Below, piece after piece: positions 10,022 to 19,200 of a stretch of 64,000 nt of DNA. Each line of letters begins with the position of its first letter. Position 1 is the stretch's first letter. The stretch covers positions 124,001-188,000 of the forward strand of contig NZ_VNHS01000010.1 in NCBI RefSeq assembly GCF_008124765.1, given 5' to 3'. This stretch comes from Paenibacillus methanolicus (GTDB taxonomy: Bacteria; Bacillota; Bacilli; Paenibacillales; Paenibacillaceae). The position numbers and the translations under genes are program-made. The notes below the pieces were generated by a model that saw nothing but the letters and a program-made list of their open reading frames with translations, searched no databases and was not told where the DNA came from.

Positions 10022-10414
10022 TTACCATTTGCGAATCGTGAACGAGCCACGGCCTATCTGCCTCTCGATCAACCGGTAGATGAGCTTGCGGTACAGCGGC
10101 CGGGTGAGCGGAAACAGCAGCGTGATGCCGACGATGTCGGTGAAAAAGCCCGGCATCAGCAGCATTAACCCGCCAATGAGCACGCACAGGCCGTCGAGCA
10201 TCGCAAAGCCCGGCGGCTGGCCGCTTTGGATCTGCCGCTGCACCTCGGTTAATGCCTTGCGCCCCTCCGACCGGGCCAGCTGCGCGCCGGCGAAACCCGT
10301 AAGCAAGATGAGCAGAAACGTGGCCCATCCTCCAATAAAATGCCCCATCTGGATTATGCCCCACATCTCGATCGCGGGTATGATGATAATCGCCGCAACG
10401 ATCCATTTCAGCAT
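10022..10414 (-). CDS. fxsA: FxsA family membrane protein
   Basis: A 130-residue protein with about four hydrophobic segments (WIVAAIIIIPAIEMWGI at the start, WATFLLILLTGFAGA, a third around LCVLIGGLMLLMPGFFTDI) and the FxsA hallmark of a glycine-rich GxxxTxxxGFxGAxLAR stretch followed by a charged helix. Family members are small cytoplasmic-membrane proteins; in E. coli overproduction affects phage F exclusion, and the native role is unknown. It starts one base after the stop of the upstream thioesterase gene, so the two are almost certainly co-translated. Confidence 0.9.
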   Translation of the reverse strand: MLKWIVAAIIIIPAIEMWGIIQMGHFIGGWATFLLILLTGFAGAQLARSEGRKALTEVQRQIQSGQPPGFAMLDGLCVLIGGLMLLMPGFFTDIVGITLLFPLTRPLYRKLIYRLIERQIGRGSFTIRKW

Positions 10415-10415
10415 G

Positions 10416-10913
10416 CTATCGGCCCCTTTCTTCGCGCACGGCCTGCCGGAGCGCCGCGTAGTGGTCCGGCATCGCCTTGTCGAGCCGGCTCGGTCGAAAT
10501 TCCGCGTTCACCCATACATGCTTCGTGCCGCCCTGCACCAGCAGCTCGCCCGGCGGAACCTCGCCCTCGAAGCGCCTGCCCTGCCACGCCTCCTCCGTCA
10601 CGCGCCTCACCTCGGAGCGGAACGAAATGCGGACCGGCGAGAACTGTTCGACCGCGGTGCACACGAGCACCGTATCGTCGTATTTGGCCGGCAAGATGAA
10701 CTTGCAGGCGAGATCGACGACGGGCAATAGCAGGCCGGCGGCTTCGATTTCCTTATACGACATGCTCAAATGCCGAACCAGTTCGGTCCGTCCGATCTCG
10801 AACCATGTCGCGTAATTGCCGTGAAAAACGACCCCCATCTGGTCGGTCTCCTGGTAACGCACCCGCAGCGGATGCAAATACCAGATCAGCGGCTTCTCCT
10901 CTTGCTCTTCCAT
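10416..10913 (-). CDS. Acyl-CoA thioesterase, YbgC / 4-hydroxybenzoyl-CoA type
   Basis: Hot-dog fold thioesterase of 165 residues. The signature region VRYQETDQMGVVFHGNYATWFEIGR has the catalytic Asp (ETDQMG) and the HGNY motif of the 4HBT/YbgC family, and the remaining beta-sheet region (ISFRSEVRRV) is as expected. The natural acyl-CoA substrate cannot be deduced. It precedes fxsA with no gap, in the minus direction, and its start ATG at 10913 follows GAGAGGGGAAG. Its relation to fxsA is probably operonic rather than a shared pathway. Confidence 0.88.
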   Translation of the reverse strand: MEEQEEKPLIWYLHPLRVRYQETDQMGVVFHGNYATWFEIGRTELVRHLSMSYKEIEAAGLLLPVVDLACKFILPAKYDDTVLVCTAVEQFSPVRISFRSEVRRVTEEAWQGRRFEGEVPPGELLVQGGTKHVWVNAEFRPSRLDKAMPDHYAALRQAVREERGR

Positions 10914-10940
10914 CCGACTTCCCCTCTCTCAGGTGAATGA

Positions 10941-10971
10941 GTAAACGCGAAACTTATAAATGCTTGTATTT
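10941..10971 (+). repeat. Dispersed hairpin repeat, copy A (right half only)
   Basis: Contains the loop CGCGAAA followed by CTTATAAA and CTTGTATTT, which match the loop and 3' arms of the complete copies further along. The 5' arms are missing, so this is a truncated member, upstream of the thioesterase gene and next to the pyk terminator. Confidence 0.65.
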
Positions 10972-10975
10972 GAAC

Positions 10976-11004
10976 AAAAGCGACGGCGCCTATGCGCCAT
11001 CGCT
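10976..11004 (-). terminator. Rho-independent terminator of pyk
   Basis: Minus-strand hairpin AGCGA-x-GGCGC with loop ATAG, arms 10979-10989 and 10994-11004, followed by TTTTGTTC. One arm lies in the first unit of the 59-bp tandem repeat, so the repeat array separates this terminator from the pyk stop codon by over 230 bases. Confidence 0.75.
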
Positions 11005-11291
11005 CTTGTTGTCTATCTTTATACTGAACGTTACTGAGGTTCGCTCGGCCGGCGGCCATCGCTCTTGTTGTCTATCTTTATACTGAACGTTACTGAGGTT
11101 CGCTCGGCCGGCGGCCATCGCTCTTGTTGTCTATCTTTATACTGAACGTTACTGAGGTTCGCTCGGCCGGCGGCCATCGCTCTTGTTGTCTATCTTTATA
11201 CTGAACGTTACTGAGGTTCGCTCGGCCGGCGGCCATCGCTCTTGTTGTCTATCTTTATACCGAACGTTACATTACTTTCGCTTGGCCGGAG
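10997..11291. repeat. 59-bp tandem repeat, four perfect units plus a diverged fifth
   Basis: Units begin at 10997, 11056, 11115, 11174 and 11233, each with CCATCGCTCTTG. The first four are identical base for base over 59 bp. The fifth diverges in its second half because that half is the 3' end of pyk (stop codon at 11267-11269). Each unit contains a copy of one terminator arm and of a sequence resembling the last pyk codons. This fills most of the 353-base gap between the thioesterase gene and pyk. Confidence 0.95.
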
Positions 11292-13018
11292 TAGATGACG
11301 CCCACTTCCGCGTACACCGTGACTTCCGCGCCGTCATGGAGCACCTCAAGCGCGTTGTTTACGCCGAGAATGACCGGGATGCCCAGGTTCAGCGCGACGA
11401 TCGCCGCGTGGCTCGTGACGCCGCCTTGCTCCGTGATAACGGCTGCCGCCTTCTCGATTGCCGGCATGTATTCGCGATCCGTGGAACCCGTTACGAGAAT
11501 CGCGCCTTCCGTCGTCTTCGCGATCGCTTCTTGCGGCGAACGCGCCGTGACGATTTTGCCCGTCGCGCTCTGCGTGCCGATGCCTTGGCCTTTCGCCAGC
11601 AGCTCGCCCACGGTGTGGATCTTGATCAGGTTCGTCGAGCCCGAACGGCCAACCGGTACGCCTGCCGTAATGATGACCGTATCGCCCAGTTTCACGATGC
11701 CGGAGTCGATGCCGCCGCGAACGGCGATGTCGAACATTTCGTCCGTCGTGTCCGCCGGCGTGCCTTTCACCGGAATAACGCCCCATACGAGCGCCAGACG
11801 ACGCATCACTTGCTCCTCCGGCGTCACCGCGATAATCGGCGATTTCGGACGATACTTCGCGATCATACGCGCCGTGTAGCCGCTCTCGGTCGACGTGATG
11901 ATCGCCTTCGCGCTCAGATCAAGCGCCGCGTTCGCGACCGCTTGGCTGATCGCTTCGGTCACGGTCGTTTGCTGCGCGCTCGCCAGTTTCGTGAAAATCT
12001 CGCGGTATTCCAGCGCGGATTCGGCGCGCACCGCGATGCGGGACATCGTTTGCACCGATTCAACCGGGTATTTGCCGGCAGCCGTCTCGCCGGAGAGCAT
12101 GATCGCATCCGTGCCGTCGAAGATCGCGTTCGCCACGTCGCTTGCTTCCGCGCGCGTCGGGCGCGGGTTGCGCTGCATGGAGTCGAGCATCTGCGTTGCC
12201 GTGATGACCGGTTTGCCGGCGCGGTTGCACTTCTGGATCATTTGCTTTTGCACGAGCGGCACTTCTTCCGCCGGGATCTCGACGCCGAGGTCGCCGCGCG
12301 CGACCATCAGGCCGTCGGACACTTCAAGAATTTCGTCCAGGTTGTCCACGCCCTGCTGGTTCTCGATCTTGGAGATAATCTGAATGTGGGATGCGCCGTG
12401 TTTCTCCAGCAGCTCGCGGATCTCCAGCACGTCGCTTGCTTTGCGCACGAACGAAGCCGCGATGAAGTCGACGCCTTGCTCGATGCCGAATACGATGTCG
12501 TTCGCGTCCTTCTCGGTAATGCCCGGCAGGGAGATCGCCACGCCCGGCACGTTCACGCCCTTCTTGCTCTTGACCGGACCGCTGTTGATGATGCGGCAGT
12601 GAATCTCCGTGCCTTCGATCGCTTCGACCGTCAGGCCGATCAAGCCGTCGTCGATCAGGATCGAGGAGCCAACGTGCACGTCTTGCGGCAGGTTGGCATA
12701 TGTAACCGGAATCCGCTTGTTGTCGCCGATGATTTCTTCCGTCGTCAACGTCACCGTCTCGCCTTGGATCAGCTCATATTCGTCGGCCAGTTTGCCGAGG
12801 CGAATCTCGGGACCTTTCGTATCGAGCAAGATCGCGACCGTCTTGCCGAGTTCTTGGCTCGCTATGCGGATATTCTTGATCCGGCCGCCGTGCTCCTCGA
12901 AGTCGCCGTGGGAGAAGTTAAGGCGCGCCACGTTCATGCCGGCGTTGATCAATTTCTTCGTGTTTTCGAGCGATTCGCTGGAAGGGCCGATCGTACATAC
13001 AATCTTTGTTTTGCGCAT
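11267..13018 (-). CDS. pyk: Pyruvate kinase, with C-terminal PEP-utilising domain
   Basis: Converts phosphoenolpyruvate and ADP to pyruvate and ATP. The 583-residue product has the [14 protein letters not shown] start, NFSHG, the catalytic [15 protein letters not shown] motif and [10 protein letters not shown]. It also has the extra C-terminal domain of about 110 residues of Bacillus-type enzymes, with the swivelling-domain TSHAA motif ([15 protein letters not shown]). The ATG at 13018 is preferred over one four codons upstream because GGAGG lies 12 bases before it and directly abuts the earlier codon. A weak promoter (TTGATG-16-TACTGT, 13088-13061 on the minus strand) lies upstream. The usual partner pfkA is not adjacent. 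The 3' end has been caught up in a tandem duplication. Confidence 0.97.
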   Translation of the reverse strand: MRKTKIVCTIGPSSESLENTKKLINAGMNVARLNFSHGDFEEHGGRIKNIRIASQELGKTVAILLDTKGPEIRLGKLADEYELIQGETVTLTTEEIIGDNKRIPVTYANLPQDVHVGSSILIDDGLIGLTVEAIEGTEIHCRIINSGPVKSKKGVNVPGVAISLPGITEKDANDIVFGIEQGVDFIAASFVRKASDVLEIRELLEKHGASHIQIISKIENQQGVDNLDEILEVSDGLMVARGDLGVEIPAEEVPLVQKQMIQKCNRAGKPVITATQMLDSMQRNPRPTRAEASDVANAIFDGTDAIMLSGETAAGKYPVESVQTMSRIAVRAESALEYREIFTKLASAQQTTVTEAISQAVANAALDLSAKAIITSTESGYTARMIAKYRPKSPIIAVTPEEQVMRRLALVWGVIPVKGTPADTTDEMFDIAVRGGIDSGIVKLGDTVIITAGVPVGRSGSTNLIKIHTVGELLAKGQGIGTQSATGKIVTARSPQEAIAKTTEGAILVTGSTDREYMPAIEKAAAVITEQGGVTSHAAIVALNLGIPVILGVNNALEVLHDGAEVTVYAEVGVIYSGQAKVM

Positions 13019-13132
13019 GGGAATGTCCATCCTCCGTCTAACTTGGCTTATTTAGTCAATACAGTAAACTTACACGATTCGACATCAAAAGTAAAAGGCG
13101 CGTAAAGTCGTTACCCTCGCCCTACATGTGCT

Positions 13133-13163
13133 AAGGCGCAGCCCGCTCGCGCGGGTGCGCCTT
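13133..13163 (-). terminator. Strong hairpin downstream of accA
   Basis: AAGGCGCA and TGCGCCTT arms continue into a GCCCGC/GCGGG stem with a TCGC loop. There is no clear T tract on the minus strand, so it may act as a terminator or as a 3'-end stabiliser of the acc transcript. Confidence 0.5.
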
Positions 13164-13181
13164 CATTATTACCCTGATTGG

Positions 13182-14204
13182 CTACGCTTGAGCAGGCTCG
13201 GCCGCCTCGGCTGCCAGCGCGGACTCGGACGCTGCGCGGACCGCCGGAGCCGGCTCGAAGAATCGGCCGATGCGGCGGAATTTCGCGTAACGATCTTCGA
13301 TCAGCGCCTCGGCCGTCATGCCCGACAGCTCCTGCAGATGACGCCATACGGCATCCTTGATCGACTCCGACTGCGCCGCCAGATCGCGGTGAGCGCCGCC
13401 CTGCGGTTCCGGGACGATCTCTTCCACGATGCCGAACTCGACCAAGTCCGGCGCCGTGATCTTCATGACGGCCGCCGCTTCGTCCGCGCGGGCGGCGTTC
13501 TTCCACAGAATCGCCGCCGCGCCGTTCGGGGAGATCGCGGAGTAGATCGCGTTCTCCAGCATGAGGACGCGGTTGCCCACGCCTAGCGCAAGGGCGCCGC
13601 CGCTGCCGCCTTCTCCGATGACGACGCAGATGATCGGCACGCCGAAGGTCGCCATCTCGCGCAGATTGCGCGCGATCGCCTCCGACTGGCCGCGCTCCTC
13701 GGCGGTGTTGCCGGGATAGGCCCCCTTCGTATCGATGAAGGTGACGATCGGACGGTTGAACTTGCTTGCCTGCTGCATGAGACGCAGCGCCTTGCGGAAG
13801 CCTTCCGGGTGAGGAGAGCCGAAGAATCGCGCGATGTTATCCTTCGTGTCCTTGCCCCGCTGATGGCCGATGACCGTCACGGGCACGCCGTTCAGCTTGG
13901 CCAGTCCGCCCACGATCGCCAGGTCGTCCGCGAAGAGGCGGTCGCCGTGCAGCTCGATGAAGTCCGTGAATACCGCATGAATGTAATCCAGCGACGTCGG
14001 ACGCTGATGGTGCCTCGCCAGATGCATCTTCTGGGCCGGCGTCAGCTCGCTGTACAATTCTTCCTGCAGCTGGCGGCAGCGATCCTCCAACCGCGAGATC
14101 TCGTCCGAGAAATCGATGCCGGAGCCTTCGCTTACTTTCTTCAGCTCCGCGATCTTGTTGCGCAGCTCGATAAGCGGCTTTTCAAATGGAAGTTCACCCG
14201 CCAT
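13182..14204 (-). CDS. accA: Acetyl-CoA carboxylase carboxyltransferase, alpha subunit
   Basis: With AccD transfers the carboxyl group from carboxybiotin to acetyl-CoA, giving malonyl-CoA for fatty acid synthesis. The 340-residue product has the N-terminal helical region ([12 protein letters not shown]), RPTSLDYI, and the oxyanion-loop motifs [18 protein letters not shown] and [12 protein letters not shown]. The last 25 residues form an Ala/Glu-rich tail (ending [10 protein letters not shown]) that looks like a lineage-specific extension. The start overlaps the end of accD by 11 bases, suggesting coupled translation in equal amounts, as needed for the A2D2 enzyme. Confidence 0.97.
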   Translation of the reverse strand: MAGELPFEKPLIELRNKIAELKKVSEGSGIDFSDEISRLEDRCRQLQEELYSELTPAQKMHLARHHQRPTSLDYIHAVFTDFIELHGDRLFADDLAIVGGLAKLNGVPVTVIGHQRGKDTKDNIARFFGSPHPEGFRKALRLMQQASKFNRPIVTFIDTKGAYPGNTAEERGQSEAIARNLREMATFGVPIICVVIGEGGSGGALALGVGNRVLMLENAIYSAISPNGAAAILWKNAARADEAAAVMKITAPDLVEFGIVEEIVPEPQGGAHRDLAAQSESIKDAVWRHLQELSGMTAEALIEDRYAKFRRIGRFFEPAPAVRAASESALAAEAAEPAQA

Positions 14205-15066
14205 GGGTGGTGTCCCCCTTTACGCTATGCATATCAAGCAGCTTCGTCAGCAGCGGCTTCAGGTCCTTGCGGTGAACGACCTTGTCCAGCTGTCCGTGCT
14301 GCAGGTTGAATTCCGCCGTCTGGAAGTTGTCCGGCAGCTTCTGGCGGATCGTCTGCTCGATGACGACGCGGCCGGCGAAACCGAGAAGCGCGCCGGGCTC
14401 GGCCAAATTGTAATCGCCAAGCGACGCGAAACTCGCGGATACGCCGCCAGTAGTAGGATCGGTTATTACGGATATGTATAAACCGCCGTCTCCTTGGAAT
14501 TTGGCCAGCGCCGCGCTCGTCTTCGCCATCTGCATCAAGCTCAGAATGCTTTCTTGCATCCGGGCCCCGCTAGAAGTCGAGAAGATGATGATCGGCAGAC
14601 GCTTGCTGTGGGCTTGTTCGATCGCGCGCGTGATTTTCTCGCCGACGACCGAACCCATGCTGCCCGCGAAGAAATCGAAGCTCATGACCGCCAATACGAC
14701 CGGGAATCCGCCGATCGTGCCGTCGCCGGTGACGACCGCGTCCTTCAGGCCCGACTTCTCCTTCTGGGCTTCGACCTTCTTGGCGTAATCCGGGAATCCG
14801 AGCGGATCTTCCGATACGAGATCGGCATCGTATTCGTTCAGCTTCCCGTCGTCGAGAATCATGCCGATCCGCTCCCAGGCGGTAAGCCGCAGATGATGGC
14901 CGCAGCTCGGACATACCTTAAGCGTTTTCTCGATTTCCTTGCTGAACTGAATGTTCCCGCACTTCGGGCATTTGGTCATGAGTCCTTCCGGCAGCTCGGG
15001 CTTGCTCCGCTGTCCTCCGGAAGGAATGGTGGCGTATTTCTTTTTATGAAATAAGTCCTTGAACAC
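14194..15066 (-). CDS. accD: Acetyl-CoA carboxylase carboxyltransferase, beta subunit
   Basis: Partner of AccA. The 290-residue product has the N-terminal four-cysteine zinc ribbon (CPKCG at about residue 30 and CPSCG about 15 residues later), [16 protein letters not shown], and the [14 protein letters not shown] and [13 protein letters not shown]-like motifs. The start is a GTG. I prefer the GTG at 15066, which has AAGAGG 8 bases upstream and gives the B. subtilis length, over a GTG at 15075 that lies on top of the site. It follows the small gene at 15103-15297 by 36 bases and overlaps accA. Confidence 0.95.
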   Translation of the reverse strand: MFKDLFHKKKYATIPSGGQRSKPELPEGLMTKCPKCGNIQFSKEIEKTLKVCPSCGHHLRLTAWERIGMILDDGKLNEYDADLVSEDPLGFPDYAKKVEAQKEKSGLKDAVVTGDGTIGGFPVVLAVMSFDFFAGSMGSVVGEKITRAIEQAHSKRLPIIIFSTSSGARMQESILSLMQMAKTSAALAKFQGDGGLYISVITDPTTGGVSASFASLGDYNLAEPGALLGFAGRVVIEQTIRQKLPDNFQTAEFNLQHGQLDKVVHRKDLKPLLTKLLDMHSVKGDTTHGG

Positions 15067-15102
15067 AAGAGACACCTCTTTGGGGGCGCAGTAGTTTTTA
15101 AC

Positions 15103-15297
15103 CTAACGTTGCGAATTCAATATGCTGTTGAGCACTTCCTGCACTTCTTCCAGCTCGCCGGATGGGACCAATATCTCAAACTGCTGCTTGGACACATTGA
15201 TCGGGCGGATTTTTACAAGAAACCCTTCCTGGGTCAGCCGGTTTTTAATGGTTTCCGCAATCTTCGGTGTTTGCGCGATATAGATAACCGTCCACAT
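15103..15297 (-). CDS. Small DUF2007-like protein of the acc operon
   Basis: A 64-residue protein starting MWTVIYIAQTPKIAETIKN. Its beta-alpha-beta pattern (VIYIAQ, a helix, LVKIRPIN, FEILVPSGELEEVQEVL) resembles DUF2007-type domains in which a small ferredoxin-like fold ends with a VPxxELEEA(R)EIL helix. Function unknown. The ATG at 15297 is set by GGAGGTACC 7 bases upstream; the longer open frame has no site. It is the first gene of the unit with accD and accA, so a role linked to fatty acid supply is possible but inferred only from position. Confidence 0.75.
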   Translation of the reverse strand: MWTVIYIAQTPKIAETIKNRLTQEGFLVKIRPINVSKQQFEILVPSGELEEVQEVLNSILNSQR

Positions 15298-15321
15298 GAA
15301 AGGTACCTCCTGAACATTAAA

Positions 15322-15449
15322 CTGGCTGCAAAAGCCGCCGCGGCGCGGGTGCCGCGCCGATATTCCATCACGGTATCCGGGCATATGATGCCATAATGAT
15401 ATCATAAATGCGGAATTGCCCGCAATGCGCGCCGGTTCCTTGCAGCCAG
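15322..15449 (-). promoter_or_regulatory. Structured leader in front of the small gene-accD-accA unit
   Basis: A perfect 10-base inverted repeat, CTGGCTGCAA (15322-15331) and TTGCAGCCAG (15440-15449), encloses about 108 bases containing GGCGCG/CGCGCC (15342-15358), a candidate TATCAT -10 and an ATGATATCAT palindrome near 15400. Together with the downstream RBS this could be a folded mRNA leader, if transcription begins upstream of 15449. Confidence 0.35.
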
Positions 15450-15507
15450 CGGACGATGTGCGCCTTTCATGCGGTAACCCGAAGCTACGGACATACCTGC
15501 CTTCGGA

Positions 15508-15996
15508 TTACTCCGGAACGCCGTATTGGTTCGCCTTCGAGTCCTGATGGGCGATTCGCGCCGACGCCGCCGCCGCGAGGCCCGCGACAAGGTCGTCGAG
15601 GAAGACGTGAATATGCTTGCCTTTCTCGTTCAAGCGCCGAATGATGCCGGGCTTCACTTTATCAAGATAACCGAAACTGGTCAAGCCAATCATGCCATAT
15701 ACGTTGGTAATGCCGAGCGCGAGCGTCTCGTCGACGCCGTACAAGGATTCATCCGCTTCCATGATCGCCTGCAGCGGCGCCGGAAGCAGCTTCCGTTCCG
15801 CCAGCTCGTCTAGGGCGATTCCCGTGAACATCACATACTGCACCTCGCGTTTGCCCAGGACGGCGAGCACGCTGCTCTCGCATTCCGCCAGCGTCAGATC
15901 GGCGTTGTACGGACGTTGAAGCGAGTATACGATATCTGCCACGTCGGCGACCGTCACGCCGCGGCTTTCGAGCCATTTTACCATTTCGGTCGACAT
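15508..15996 (-). CDS. Phosphatidylglycerophosphatase A family protein (YutG-like)
   Basis: A 162-residue protein of the PgpA fold. It has the ESRGVTVADVADIVYSLQ N-terminal half, the GVDETLALGITNVYGMIGLTSFGYLDK core, and the acidic HVFLDDLVAGLAAA segment typical of PF04608. Unlike E. coli PgpA it lacks clear membrane segments, as in the Bacillus YutG type. Members dephosphorylate phosphatidylglycerophosphate; activity in this soluble subgroup is less certain. The start at 15996 has GGAGGG about 9 bases upstream. It stands alone between dnaE and the acc unit. Confidence 0.8.
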   Translation of the reverse strand: MSTEMVKWLESRGVTVADVADIVYSLQRPYNADLTLAECESSVLAVLGKREVQYVMFTGIALDELAERKLLPAPLQAIMEADESLYGVDETLALGITNVYGMIGLTSFGYLDKVKPGIIRRLNEKGKHIHVFLDDLVAGLAAAASARIAHQDSKANQYGVPE

Positions 15997-16177
15997 AGAT
16001 TCATCCCTCCGCTTCGGCTTGTACGCGCTCAGCAGGTCTAGCGACGCCTATTGGCAACGCCACCGGTCGAGCGTTCAAGCGGCGAACTGCCGGAGCCGGG
16101 GGCCTGATGGACGAGCGTCCGGGACAGCCGGCTCCGTGTTTCCTAAATGTATGCGGAGGGGCGGCCTGTTGTGCATG

Positions 16178-16208
16178 AAAAAAAACGCCATCGTTATTTT
16201 ACGACGGC
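16178..16208 (-). terminator. Terminator overlapping the dnaE stop codon
   Basis: On the minus strand GCCGTCGT (16208-16201) pairs with ACGATGGC (16194-16187) with one G-U pair, then eight T residues (16185-16178). The TAA stop of dnaE lies in the loop and arm. Confidence 0.85.
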
Positions 16209-19200
16209 GGAACCATGCCCGAACAGCGCTTCGATCTCCCGCAGCAGCGGCTGCGAAGGCTTGACGCGGTAAGCGTCGCTGAGGGCGACGGTCTGCTGGC
16301 GGCCTTCGTAGAAGAGCACCGTCTCCAGCGGACCGGCGCTCGCCGCCAACAGCGCTTTCAGCCGGTCGAGCGCGCCGGGTTCTTCCCGCCCGGCCGGAAT
16401 TTTGATATAGACGCGCTGCTCGCGCTTAGGGCGCGAGGCGCTGTCGCGAGCAGCGGCCGGGGCGGCTTTCCGCGGCTGCGAGTCATTAGCCGGCATCCGC
16501 AGGCCGGCTGTTTCCTGCCGAGCGGCTGTCGGCGCCGTCCTCGGCCCGTTCGGAACCGGGGCATGGTCATTGTCCTGCCCCTGCCCGACGGCCGCCTGAC
16601 GAGCGCGCGGGCCGTCGGGCTGCGCGTTACTGACGCGTGCGGAGCCGCCCGCATGCTTCGTTCCTCCGGGGGAGGAGGCTCGCGGCGATTCTCCGCCGCG
16701 GGCGAATCCGCCCCGCCGGCCGGCGCGCGCGCGCTGCTGCAGCCGCTTCACGTCGTCCGCCAGCCGGCCCGAAGCCGCCGCTTGCGCAAGCGGCACCGAC
16801 TCTTCCAGGATGAGCTTGAAATCCTCCTCCTGATGCTGGACGCCCGCCTGCAGCACCACGAGATTGCCCGGCTGCAGCAGCGCGGACTGACGCTGCCAGA
16901 CCGAAGGAAATGCCACCGCTTCGACCTTCAGAATGCGATCCTCCACCTCGAGGAACGCCATCGACTGCCCCTTCTTGGTCGTAAACGGCTTGACGGATAC
17001 GACCATCCCCGCGATATGGGCAGTCGCCCCTTCCGGCGCCTCCGCCAGATCGACGAGCCGGTCCAGTCCAAGCGGTTCCAGCGTCCGTTCATAATCATCG
17101 AGCGGATGGCCGGATAGATAGAGCCCCAGCAGTTCGCGCTCGAGCGCCAGCTGCTGACCGGTCGTGAACGGCTGCACCTCGGGCAAGGTGACGTCCCAGT
17201 TCTGCACCTCGTCGAACCCGAACAGCTCGATCTGCAGCTCCTCGCGGTCCTTCCGCCAGCGCGCCGCGGCTTCCACCGTCTCGTCGAGCGCCGCGAACAG
17301 CTGCGCCCGGTGTCCGCCGAGCGCATCGCACGCCCCCGCCTGCACGAGCGATTCCAGCACGCGCTTGTTGACGACGCGAAGATCGACCCGCCGGCACAAA
17401 TCGACCAAACTGTCGAACGGACGCTCTGCCCGCTCCTTCATGATCGAATCGATCGCCTGGGCGCCGACGTTCTTGATCGCGGCCAGGCCGAAGCGAATCG
17501 CCTCGCCTACCGGCGTGAACGAGACGCCGCTCTCGTTGACGTCAGGCGGCAGCACCGCGATGCCCATCCGTCGGCATTCGTCCACGTATTCGGCCACCTT
17601 GTGCTGGTTGCCCGTCACCGACGCGAGCATAGAGGCCATGAACGGCACCGGGTGATTCGCCTTCAGCCACGCCGTCTGGAACGCGAGGACGCCGTAAGCC
17701 GCCGCGTGGGCGCGGGGGAACCCGTAATCCGCGAAACGCACGATCATGTCGTATACCGCGTTAGCATCCTCCTGCGCATAGCCTTGGCTTAGACTGCCTT
17801 CGACAAAATGAGCGCGCTGCTCATCCAGCACTTCGCGTTTCTTCTTCGACACGGCACGCCTCAGCAAGTCGGCTTCGCCGAGCGAGAAGCCCGCCATCGT
17901 CGAAGCGATCTGCATGATCTGCTCCTGGTAGACGATAATGCCGTACGTATCCGCCAAGATCGGTTCAAGCGACGGATGCGGGTATTCGACCTTAATAGCG
18001 CCGTGCTTGCCCTGGATATATTTCGGGATGAACTCCATCGGACCCGGACGGTAGAGCGCCAGCACCGAGACGATATCCTCGAATTCCGACGGCTTCATCT
18101 CCTTCAGCACGCGCCGTACGCCCGCCGATTCCAATTGGAAAATGCCGGTCGTATCGCCCCGGCCGAGCATCGCGTACGTCGGCGGATCATTGTCCGGAAT
18201 ATGCCGGAAATCGACGGTTATGCCATGCTGTTTCTTCACCCAGGCAAGCGCCCTCTCCAGGATCGAGAGCGTGCGCAGGCCGAGAAAGTCCATCTTGAGC
18301 AGGCCCACGGATTCCAGATGCTCCATCGAGTATTGCGTCAACGCGGTTCGCTCCGTGCCGGCCTGAAGCGGTACCACGTCGGTAAGCGGACTGCCCGAGA
18401 TGACGACGCCGGCCGCATGGGTCGACGCGTGCCGCGGCATCCCTTCGACCTTCAGCGCCATCTCCATCAGCGCCTTCGTCTTCGGCTGGCGCTCCGACGC
18501 CTCGCGCAAATCGTTGCTGACCCGAAGCGCTTCGGCAAGCGTCATGCCGAGCTGTCCCGGAATGAGCTTCGCCGCGCGGTCCACCTCGGCGAACGGCACG
18601 TTCATCGCCCGGCCGACGTCGCGCACCGCGGCGCGCGCCGCCATCGTCCCGAACGTGATGATCTGCGCGACATGCTCCTCCCCGTACTTCGCGCACACGT
18701 AAGCGATAACCTCGTCGCGGCGCTCGTCGTTGAAGTCGATGTCGATATCGGGCATCGTGATCCGCTCGGGATTGAGGAAACGCTCGAAAAGCAGTTTATA
18801 TTTGAGCGGATCGACGTCGGTGATGCGCAGCGTATAGGCAACCAAACTTCCTGCCGAAGAACCTCGTCCCGGTCCGGTCCGGATGCCCTGCTCGTGCGCG
18901 AACCGAATGAAGTCCCAAACGATCAGGAAGTAATCGCTGAACCCCATCTTCTCGATGACGGACAGCTCATACGCCAACCGCGTCTCCGCAGCCGCCTTGA
19001 ATCCGGGGTCTTCATTCCACTCGGGCTTGCCGGCGTAACGAGCCTCTAGCCCCTCCGCGCACAGCACCGCCAAATAGGATGCGCTTGCCATGCCCCGCGG
19101 AAGCGGTCCGAACGAAGGCAGCAGCGCCCGGTCGAACGTCAGCTCCAGGTTGCACTTCTTCGCGATCTCGGCCGTTCGCGCGACCGCATCCGGCGCCTGA

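Noticed and set aside
10997-11291. CRISPR array
   Set aside because: The units are contiguous 59-bp copies with no spacers, and no cas gene is in the window.
17808-19049. Open frame of 413 codons opposite dnaE
   Set aside because: The opposite strand encodes conserved DnaE polymerase motifs; this frame is an antisense by-product.
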